Positions 1 to 4,437 of a stretch of DNA of 5,097 bases are shown here, one piece after another; position 1 is the first letter of the stretch, and each line of letters opens with the position of its first letter. Location of the stretch: assembly GCA_946478635.1 (NCBI GenBank), contig CAMLCX010000386.1, positions 1-5,097 of the forward strand, given 5' to 3'. The translations under genes and the position numbers were made by a program. Below the pieces are notes generated by a model. That model had not been told where the DNA came from and made no database searches. It saw nothing but the letters and a program-made list of their open reading frames with translations. The stretch is from an uncultured Pseudomonadota bacterium (GTDB taxonomy: Bacteria > Desulfobacterota_B > Binatia > UBA9968).

Positions 1-79
1 CAGGGCGAACGGAGAAAGGAAAAACCGTTCGTGGTGAGGCAGCCTGTCCTGAGCCAAGCCGAAGGGAACCATGAACGGT
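1..79. repeat. REP-like intergenic palindromic repeat cluster
   Basis: An imperfect inverted repeat has arms ACCGTTCGTGGT (24-35) and ACCATGAACGGT (68-79), with one mismatch over 12 bp. The 32-base centre contains CCTGTCCTGAGCC and CCGAAGGG. A second copy of the outer arm, CGAACGG at 6-12, faces CCGTTCG at 25-31, so bases 1-12 are probably the end of a neighbouring unit. From memory, this CCGTTCGTGGTGAG / CTCAGG..GAACGG layout resembles a dispersed intergenic repeat found in many proteobacterial genomes. The ATG at 71 belongs to the repeat arm and is not a gene start. The function is unknown; such units often sit between genes as hairpin-forming DNA or RNA. Confidence 0.6.
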
Positions 80-128
80 AGACGCCATTTATCTGTTACA
101 GCTTACTGCTGCGACGGCTTTGGCGCTC

Positions 129-156
129 TTGATAGTTCATCACGTAGTGTTAAAAA
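129..156 (+). promoter_or_regulatory. Possible sigma-70-type promoter of tpx
   Basis: TTGATA (129-134) and TAAAAA (151-156) are separated by 16 bp, giving weak -35 and -10 matches. Transcription would begin near 163, about 20 bases before the tpx start. A small palindrome CACGTAGTG (141-149) lies inside the spacer, and GATAGT (131-136) mirrors ACTATC (163-168), so a regulator could bind here. This is a pattern match only. Confidence 0.3.
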
Positions 157-184
157 GGTCGCACTATCTCAAACAGGAGGGATC

Positions 185-688
185 ATGGCTACAGTCAAAT
201 TCAAAGATACGACGTTGACGCTTTTAGGCAATGAAGTGAAAGCCGGCCAAAGCGCGCCGGAATTCAAAGTGCAAAAGAGCGCCGACATGAGCGACTACAC
301 GTTGGCGAGCGGCGCCGGAAAGACGCGAATCATCGCGACCGTGCCCTCTCTCGATACGCCGGTATGCGATCTCGAAGCGAAACGTTTTAATGAGGAGGCG
401 AGCAAGCTTCCCGGCGTCGAGGTCGTTGTCGTCAGCATGGATCTGCCGTTTGCGCAGAAGCGCTGGTGCGGCGCGGCTAACGTCGATAAGGTGATTACTG
501 CCAGTGATCACCGCGAAGCCTCCTTCGGTAAAAATTACGGTTTGCTGATTTCCGGAGGCCCGCTCGACCGCGTGCTCGCGCGCGCGGTCTTCGTCGTCGG
601 TCCGGACAACAAACTCAAGCACGTCGAGTACGTCGGTAGCATCGGCGAGCACCCCAATTACGACGCCGCCCTGGCCGCCGCGAAATAG
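185..688 (+). CDS. tpx: Thiol peroxidase Tpx (atypical 2-Cys peroxiredoxin)
   Basis: This 167-residue protein is a full-length thiol peroxidase, which reduces hydrogen peroxide and alkyl hydroperoxides using electrons from thioredoxin. In the Escherichia coli family member the enzyme is a periplasmic or soluble antioxidant; no signal peptide is visible here. The peroxidatic cysteine is C61 in PSLDTPVC, the resolving cysteine is C95 in DLPFAQKRWCGA, and T58 and R133 (LARAVFVV) complete the active site. These positions coincide with those known from E. coli Tpx. The C-terminal GEHPNYDAALAA also fits the family. The start at 185 is chosen because AGGAGG (175-180) lies 4 bases upstream and MATVKF is the usual N-terminus; the longer frame opening at 71 begins inside a repeat and its extra 38 residues have no family match. 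It probably forms its own transcript, since a hairpin and a separate promoter precede the next gene. Confidence 0.96.
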   Translation: MATVKFKDTTLTLLGNEVKAGQSAPEFKVQKSADMSDYTLASGAGKTRIIATVPSLDTPVCDLEAKRFNEEASKLPGVEVVVVSMDLPFAQKRWCGAANVDKVITASDHREASFGKNYGLLISGGPLDRVLARAVFVVGPDNKLKHVEYVGSIGEHPNYDAALAAAK

Positions 689-720
689 AAGCGGCCTCTG
701 TCCCTCGGTAACCCTTAACT

Positions 721-767
721 CGGCAAGCGGAAGGCGCGGTCGATAAACCGCGCTCTTCCGCTTGCTG
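721..767 (+). terminator. Long hairpin after tpx, possible terminator
   Basis: Arms 723-740 (GCAAGCGGAAGGCGCGGT) and 747-765 pair over 18 bp with a single bulged A on the 3' side; the loop is CGATAA, and two more outer pairs (one G-U) are possible. It lies 32 bases after the tpx stop. No T-run follows on the + strand and no clear one on the other, so it is not a canonical intrinsic terminator. It could stop transcription weakly or protect the 3' end of the tpx message. Confidence 0.5.
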
Positions 768-818
768 GCTGTGCGCCGGCTTGCGCACGAGCCAAACGCG
801 TATAAATTCCCCGCTACA

Positions 819-846
819 TTGAATTCCCCGGTTCAGCCTCTATACT
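819..846 (+). promoter_or_regulatory. Sigma-70-type promoter of the peroxiredoxin-glutaredoxin operon
   Basis: TTGAAT (819-824) and TATACT (841-846) are separated by 16 bp; they match the -35 and -10 consensus at 4 and 5 of 6 positions. The predicted transcription start is near 853, leaving a leader of about 46 bases. The leader begins with an inverted repeat (852-875), described separately. Confidence 0.55.
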
Positions 847-851
847 AAAAA

Positions 852-875
852 TTGAGCGTTCGTCCGAACGTTCAA
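852..875. promoter_or_regulatory. Inverted repeat at the transcription start, possible operator
   Basis: The arms TTGAGCGTTCG (852-862) and CGAACGTTCAA (865-875) are complementary except at one position, with a TC spacer. The repeat sits on the predicted start of the peroxiredoxin operon transcript, where a bound repressor would block RNA polymerase. The GAACG/CGTTC half-sites are of a kind seen in dimeric repressor operators, for example of the TetR family, but no regulator is encoded in the window. In RNA the one mismatch becomes a G-U pair, so the element could instead act as a 5' hairpin stabilising the message. Confidence 0.45.
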
Positions 876-898
876 ATTTTCAAAGAGGAGAAATCACG

Positions 899-1369
899 AT
901 GATTGAAGTCGGCAAACAAGCGCCGGACTTCGAGCTTGCCAGTCACTTGGCGGGAACCAAGTTTGGCCTGGGCCAGTTCAAGGGGCAAAAGAACGTCATG
1001 TTGGTGTTCTATCCCCTGGATTGGACACCGACTTGAAGCAAGGAGGTGCCTGGACTCGAAGCGTTAAGAAACGAGTTCAAGGCCTGCGACACTCAAGTTT
1101 TGGGTGTCAGCGTCGACAGCAGATTTTCCCACGACAATTGGGCGAAATCGCTGGGCGGCATTTCATTCCCTCTGCTACAGGATTTCCATCCCAAGGGCGA
1201 AGTGGCAAAGAAATACGGTGTCTATCTCGAGGACAAGGGGATTACCGATCGAGCCACGGTCATCATCGACAAACAGGGAGTCGTTCGTTATGCGGTTTCG
1301 GTGACGCCCGGCGGCGAGCGCAATCCCAAGGATCTCCTGGCCGAAGCCCAGAAGGTGAACAAGGGATAA
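899..1369 (+). CDS. Selenocysteine-containing AhpE-like peroxiredoxin (TGA at 1034-1036 read as Sec)
   Basis: Read through one in-frame TGA, this gene encodes a 156-residue cytoplasmic peroxiredoxin, the usual length for the AhpE/BCP-like one-domain family, which reduces peroxides. MIEVGKQAPDFEL opens the thioredoxin fold. The motif P39-LDW-T43-PT-U46 matches the PxxxTxxC peroxidatic loop, with codon 46 (TGA) replacing the catalytic cysteine codon. The frame continues without shift through SKEVPGLEALRNEF, FPLLQDFHPKGEVAKKYGV and DRATVIIDKQGVVRYA, which supplies the conserved arginine. The only cysteine is C63, so the enzyme is 1-Cys-like or uses an unusual resolving partner. AGAGGAG (884-890) is 8 bases before the ATG. 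A SECIS-like stem-loop follows the TGA (1048-1083). The glutaredoxin gene begins one base after the stop. Alternatives are a nonsense mutation or sequencing error (TGC to TGA); the exact position, intact downstream frame and stem-loop argue against these. Selenocysteine peroxiredoxins are a known class (for example PrxU of Eubacterium acidaminophilum). The Sec machinery (selA-D) is not in this window. Confidence 0.85.
1048..1083 (+). promoter_or_regulatory. Candidate bacterial SECIS element
   Basis: The coding RNA after the TGA can fold into an 11-bp stem. Bases 1052-1058 (GGACUCG) pair with 1072-1078 (CGAGUUC) with one G-U, and 1048-1051 (GCCU) pairs with A1079 and 1081-1083, leaving A1080 bulged. 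The apical loop is 13 bases (1059-1071). If C1062 pairs with G1068, it tightens to GUUAA with G in first position, as bacterial SECIS loops usually have. The loop begins 22 bases after the TGA (26 for the tightened loop), within the roughly 16-37 base spacing known for SelB-bound bacterial SECIS elements. The fold was made by eye, with no energy calculation. Confidence 0.65.
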
Positions 1370-1370
1370 T

Positions 1371-1610
1371 ATGGCGTTGGAACTCTACTTCTACAACGAA
1401 TGCGGTTTTTCCCAGAGCGTGCTGAACTGTATGATCAATCTTCATTGCGAAGACAAAATCATCAAGAAAAACATCCGGGAAAATCCCGGCTATGAAAGCG
1501 AGCTGATCGCGCTGACCGGCGGCAAAACCGTGCCCGTGCTCGTAATCGACGGCAAGCCGATAAAAGGTTCTGAGGAGATCAATCAGTTTCTTGTGGGAAA
1601 GTTCCTGTAG
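1371..1610 (+). CDS. Small glutaredoxin-like protein with CGFS motif
   Basis: This 79-residue protein is a minimal glutaredoxin (thioredoxin fold). The active-site motif is C11-G-F-S14 after the first strand (LELYFYNE), the cis-proline motif is T53-V54-P55, and the glutathione-binding GG(E/S)DI-type motif appears as G66-SEEI. C20 and C26 lie in the helix after the active site. CGFS is the signature of monothiol, iron-sulfur-linked glutaredoxins, but the rest of the protein lacks the longer WPTxPQ features of that class and resembles short dithiol-type glutaredoxins. It starts one base after the peroxiredoxin stop, with AAGGG (1361-1365) as ribosome binding site, so the two are almost certainly co-transcribed and translationally coupled. 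By inference it reduces the oxidised peroxiredoxin with glutathione, as in known peroxiredoxin-glutaredoxin pairs and fusions. An intrinsic terminator follows. Confidence 0.88.
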   Translation: MALELYFYNECGFSQSVLNCMINLHCEDKIIKKNIRENPGYESELIALTGGKTVPVLVIDGKPIKGSEEINQFLVGKFL

Positions 1611-1634
1611 TCAAAGTGTCGTAGACTAAACCTC

Positions 1635-1671
1635 AAAGAGGGACGGAAGCTGCTTTCGTCCCTCTTTTTTT
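1635..1671 (+). terminator. Rho-independent terminator of the peroxiredoxin-glutaredoxin operon
   Basis: The 5' arm AAAGAGGGACGGAA (1635-1648) pairs with 1654-1667 through one G-U pair, enclosing the loop GCTGC, and a run of seven T's ends at 1671. It starts 24 bases after the glutaredoxin stop and separates this operon from the hydrolase gene downstream. Confidence 0.93.
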
Positions 1672-1710
1672 GCTCGTGGCTCATCTAGTAAGACCGATTC
1701 CGCTGATCTC

Positions 1711-1740
1711 TTGACCCTCGAAACACGAGACAGCTATACC
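1711..1740 (+). promoter_or_regulatory. Probable promoter of the EEP hydrolase gene
   Basis: TTGACC (1711-1716) and TATACC (1735-1740) match the -35 and -10 consensus at 5 and 4 of 6 positions, with an 18-bp spacer. It lies just after the upstream terminator, so the hydrolase needs its own promoter. The predicted start near 1747 leaves a leader of about 35 bases. Confidence 0.5.
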
Positions 1741-1781
1741 TGCCAAGAGCAGAAACGCTTCGCTTCAGTGAAGGGACCATC

Positions 1782-2573
1782 TTGTTTGCGGTCGTGACTT
1801 ATAATCTTCTGGCGAGCGCCTATGTCAATCGCGCCTGGTATCGCCGCTCGCCGGCGATGGTGCTGAATCCGGCATGGCGGGTCCCGGCTTTGGCGCAATA
1901 TATTTCGCTGTTGAAGGCGGATCTTCTTTGTCTCCAGGAAGTCGAGTCCGATGTGTTCGCGACGCTCGGCACTTCACTTGCGGCATCGGGCTACGGCGTT
2001 CATTACGCGCGCAAATCCGCGCGCAGGCCCGACGGAGTCGCGATATTTTATCGCAAGGAGAAGTTCGAGCCGGTTAATGCGACACGATTATACTACGCCG
2101 ATGCTCAAGCGGGGGAGGCGGATTCCGGTTACCTTGCGCTCATCGCATTATTCCGTGCCGCGGACCGGCTCCTCGGTGTCATCAATACTCATTTGCTGTG
2201 GGAGCCGCCCGGCGCCGCTGCGGAATTGCAGCGAGGTTATCGGCAAGCGCGCCAATTACTCTCCGAATACGATAAATCCGCCGGATCGGCGGACGCTTGG
2301 ATCCTTGCAGGCGATCTCAACGTTATCCCGGACAGCGCTCTGATCGCGATGATCCGGCAGGCTGGATTTGAATATTCGCACAATGGTCTGTCGAGTGCGG
2401 CGAGTTGCAACGTGAACGGGGAGGCGCGGATGATCGACTACATTTTTCACTCGTCGGCCTTGTGGTCCGAACCCGTCGAGATCATCGCCATCGACAATCG
2501 CACCATCTTGCCCTCGGCCGAACAACCATCGGATCATGTGGCAATTACGGCTCGAATCGATTGGAGAAACTAA
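1782..2573 (+). CDS. Endonuclease/exonuclease/phosphatase (EEP) family protein
   Basis: This 263-residue protein carries the whole EEP fold, a metal-dependent phosphodiesterase family that includes exonuclease III, DNase I, sphingomyelinases and CCR4/nocturnin deadenylases. Visible catalytic motifs in order are TYN8LLA, LQE53VE, PDG85VAIFYR, NTH137L, GD178LN180, D219YIF and SD251H252. Together these give the metal-binding glutamate, the catalytic aspartates and the terminal histidine, so the enzyme should be active. The TYNLLA and LQEVE forms resemble CCR4-like members, but the substrate (nucleic acid, lipid or sugar phosphate) cannot be told. No signal peptide is seen. The start is TTG: AAGGGA (1771-1776) lies 5 bases upstream, no ATG, GTG or TTG suits better between the preceding in-frame stop (1704) and the first catalytic strand, and the domain begins at residue 4. 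It is monocistronic and its end overlaps the convergent gene. Confidence 0.88.
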   Translation: MFAVVTYNLLASAYVNRAWYRRSPAMVLNPAWRVPALAQYISLLKADLLCLQEVESDVFATLGTSLAASGYGVHYARKSARRPDGVAIFYRKEKFEPVNATRLYYADAQAGEADSGYLALIALFRAADRLLGVINTHLLWEPPGAAAELQRGYRQARQLLSEYDKSAGSADAWILAGDLNVIPDSALIAMIRQAGFEYSHNGLSSAASCNVNGEARMIDYIFHSSALWSEPVEIIAIDNRTILPSAEQPSDHVAITARIDWRN

Positions 2574-3985
2574 TTGAGGGCATTGAGACGCCAGATCGCT
2601 CTGAGATTTTCCTGAAGCTGTTTCACGAAAATGAAATATTCTCTCAAGTGCCGGCGTTCCACTCTAGAAATGTCCGTCAAGAGGATGGAGTTATCGAGCG
2701 GTTGATGGTTTTGGCAGGCTGCAAGTTGAGCGCGCAGGCGCGCGCGCAAAAGAAACGGCATTATCTCGGCCAGAGCTTCGGCGCTGTCGCGATCGATAAC
2801 CGAACTGGCGGTTGCGGCGACGCGCAGGCGCTCGAGCGTCGAGCGTTCGCGCGAGCCCGCTGCCAGAGCGGCGACGCGCGCCAACCCGACGATCGGCGCG
2901 ATGCCACCCTTTTTGAGATCGATCTTGCCGTTTTCGCTTCTTAGCCGATTAAAGAAGCCGAGTGGTGGCTGGAAAGCGAGGGCGCCGTTTAACATATGGG
3001 CGAGAAATCGTTTTTCGTTTTGGGCGGAGGTAATGATTTCTTCCAATGGCTCCAAGGAGAGGCTGCCCGCCACCGCGCGAAAATCGAAAAAGATCGCGGC
3101 ATCGAGCAGCGCCTGCGGCTCCGGTAGCCGGATCCATTTGTTAAAAAGTTCGCGCCATTCGGCGAGCGGTTTGCACCAGTTGGTGGCCATGAAGCCGCCT
3201 GGACAGGGCGGAAATCCGGCTTGGATCAAGCCATCGACGACGCGCTTTGCCAATGCGCCAAAATAGGAATGGTGTTCGGCTGTAGCCCCGGCAAAGATCA
3301 GCCCATTATCCTGATCGGTGAGCAACGTTTGCTCCAGGCGTCCCTCGGAGCCGAAGACGATCCACGCATAAGCCGTCGGCGCCTGCCCGAGCGCTTGCTC
3401 AGAAAGCTGCACCAGCCGCTTAACCAAAGCATCGTTAAGGCCGGAGACGATCTGGCTGATTTGTAGCGCGCCCAGGCCGCCGTCAGCGAGTGTCTTTGCC
3501 AAAGCCGCGATCCGAGCGGCATAATTGCTGATCGCCGGCGCATCTTGGAGTCGATCGATGACACCGCGCAAGTAGATCGGATGGTTTGCCTGCTGGACTA
3601 AAAGATCGGTCGCGCTGATGACGCCGATAATCTTTCCTTCCTCGACCAAGGGCAGGTGGTGAATGTTCTCGTCGATCATCAGCCGGAGAGCGCTGAAAAC
3701 CGGCGCGTCCGAGTCGATGGTTATGAGCGGCCGGGTCATAACCTGAGTCACGGCGGTTTCGGGCGCCATGCTTGCCGCTAGAACACGCCCGCGAAGGTCG
3801 CGGTCGGTAAGGATGCCTGGCGGCTCCGCGGCAACCAAAACTGAACCGATGCGCGCGCGTTGCATCTGTTGGGCGGCTTCGGCGACCGTTGCGCTGGCGG
3901 CAACGAATACCGGCGCGCGCTTGACCAGGTTTTTGACCGGTTGCGTTAGACTGAATTCGGGTTGCGAAGATTTTTGATTCGCCAT
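2570..3985 (-). CDS. CBS-domain pair / DUF294 nucleotidyltransferase-like protein
   Basis: This 471-residue soluble protein has a tandem CBS pair (about residues 18-72 and 78-133; see GILTDRDLRGRV and GVISATDLL), which in other proteins binds adenine nucleotides. A DUF294 nucleotidyltransferase-like domain follows (about 150-290) with GSEGRLEQTLLTDQDN at 212-227; GS and D224xD226 are the nucleotidyltransferase signature. A helical DUF294 C-terminal region covers about 325-465. Relatives are GlnD-like predicted signal-transduction proteins, often near acetate-type symporters, as here, so a role in controlling transport or its energy coupling is inferred. Many relatives are about 600 residues and start with a cyclic-nucleotide-binding domain; this one lacks it. 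The ATG at 3985 is the first possible start: the frame upstream runs to a stop near 4058 with no start codon. The ribosome binding site is weak. It lies 108 bases after the small membrane gene on the same strand and ends by overlapping the EEP gene by 4 bases. Confidence 0.88.
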   Translation of the reverse strand: MANQKSSQPEFSLTQPVKNLVKRAPVFVAASATVAEAAQQMQRARIGSVLVAAEPPGILTDRDLRGRVLAASMAPETAVTQVMTRPLITIDSDAPVFSALRLMIDENIHHLPLVEEGKIIGVISATDLLVQQANHPIYLRGVIDRLQDAPAISNYAARIAALAKTLADGGLGALQISQIVSGLNDALVKRLVQLSEQALGQAPTAYAWIVFGSEGRLEQTLLTDQDNGLIFAGATAEHHSYFGALAKRVVDGLIQAGFPPCPGGFMATNWCKPLAEWRELFNKWIRLPEPQALLDAAIFFDFRAVAGSLSLEPLEEIITSAQNEKRFLAHMLNGALAFQPPLGFFNRLRSENGKIDLKKGGIAPIVGLARVAALAAGSRERSTLERLRVAATASSVIDRDSAEALAEIMPFLLRARLRAQLAACQNHQPLDNSILLTDISRVERRHLREYFIFVKQLQENLRAIWRLNALN

Positions 3986-4093
3986 AACAGAACCACTCTT
4001 AACGGCTGGAGAACCGAGGCAATCGGGCTTCTGACGGCAGCCTGTGGCAGCAATCGCCGTTTATGCAATTCGGTTATTTATGAATGCTGTCGC

Positions 4094-4378
4094 TTAACGT
4101 ACGATGGCAATAATTCGGCCGAGCACGGCCAGGCAAATCCACAGAAGGCCATAGAAGAGCAGCGCCCTCGAGAGTAGCTGTTCTTCGGATGCGCCGGGCA
4201 TAATCCAGCCGCGCACAGGTCGCATCAGCGGCGCTGTGAGCACGGCGAAAAACCAGAGTAACTTGCTCTTGGGCTTTCGGCTCAAGCGCGCGACAATTTT
4301 GTGGAGAGCGAGGTAAAACAACGCCATGAAGCAGAGAAAACGGGTCACGAACAAAATCTGCGACAGCGGATCGATCAC
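4094..4378 (-). CDS. Small membrane protein of unknown function
   Basis: I do not recognise this 94-residue protein. It has a hydrophobic segment at about 7-27, a basic loop (RLSRKPKSK, 31-39), a second hydrophobic stretch at about 40-52 ending in TAPLMRPVRGW, a polar part (PGASEEQ), and a membrane helix at about 70-92. The LTAPLxRPVR motif is loosely like the YggT family, but the match is too weak to name it. It is not the usual small symporter subunit (DUF4212). The start is GTG at 4378, with no clear ribosome binding site. It lies 59 bases after the symporter stop and before the CBS/DUF294 gene on the same strand, suggesting a membrane partner or accessory of that system. Hydrophobic layout, start codon, and strand agreement with both neighbours support a real gene. 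Confidence 0.65.
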   Translation of the reverse strand: MIDPLSQILFVTRFLCFMALFYLALHKIVARLSRKPKSKLLWFFAVLTAPLMRPVRGWIMPGASEEQLLSRALLFYGLLWICLAVLGRIIAIVR

Positions 4379-4389
4379 ATGCAGCGACT

Positions 4390-4423
4390 GAGAGGACGAG
4401 GAGACTGTTCTTCCCGTCCTCTC
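4390..4423 (-). other. Hairpin between symporter and small membrane gene
   Basis: GAGAGGACG (4390-4398) and CGTCCTCTC (4415-4423) are perfectly complementary, and with one bulged A the stem can extend by three or four more pairs (4400-4403 with 4411-4414). It begins 15 bases after the symporter stop. No T-run follows on either strand. It could be a weak terminator or a processing or stabilising hairpin that lowers expression of the downstream genes relative to the symporter. Confidence 0.5.
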
Positions 4424-4437
4424 AAATGGATTCAGCC

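Noticed and set aside
71..184. 38-residue N-terminal extension of the tpx frame from the ATG at 71
   Set aside because: The ATG lies in a repeat arm, the extra residues do not resemble any Tpx, and the strong ribosome binding site is just before 185.
224..652. 142-residue antisense frame opposite tpx
   Set aside because: It mirrors tpx codons, as expected in GC-rich coding DNA; no recognisable domain or independent start signals.
801..806. TATAAA as an alternative -10 for the peroxiredoxin operon
   Set aside because: The only -35-like hexamer (TTGCGC, 781-786) is 14 bp away, too close; the TTGAAT/TATACT pair at 819-846 is better.
899..1036. Peroxiredoxin as a pseudogene with a nonsense mutation
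   Set aside because: There is only one stop, exactly at the catalytic residue; all downstream motifs are intact; a SECIS-like stem follows; and the downstream coupled gene is intact. A base-call error remains possible and is listed as a check.
1046..1369. Separate short peroxiredoxin gene starting at GTG 1046
   Set aside because: It would lack the first strands and the catalytic loop. The AGGAGG at 1041-1046 overlaps the GTG itself, leaving no spacing. The sequence before it, in the same frame, completes the family fold through the TGA.
1021..1425. 134-residue + strand frame across the peroxiredoxin
   Set aside because: Shifted-frame shadow with low-complexity basic and Gln/Gly/Arg-rich composition and no family features.
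2405..2944. 179-residue + strand frame across the EEP/DUF294 junction
   Set aside because: Overlaps two well-supported genes and its sequence resembles no domain; Arg-rich shadow.
4094..4378. Small symporter subunit of the DUF4212 type
   Set aside because: That subunit usually precedes the symporter gene and has a different two-helix sequence; this protein follows the symporter and lacks its motifs.
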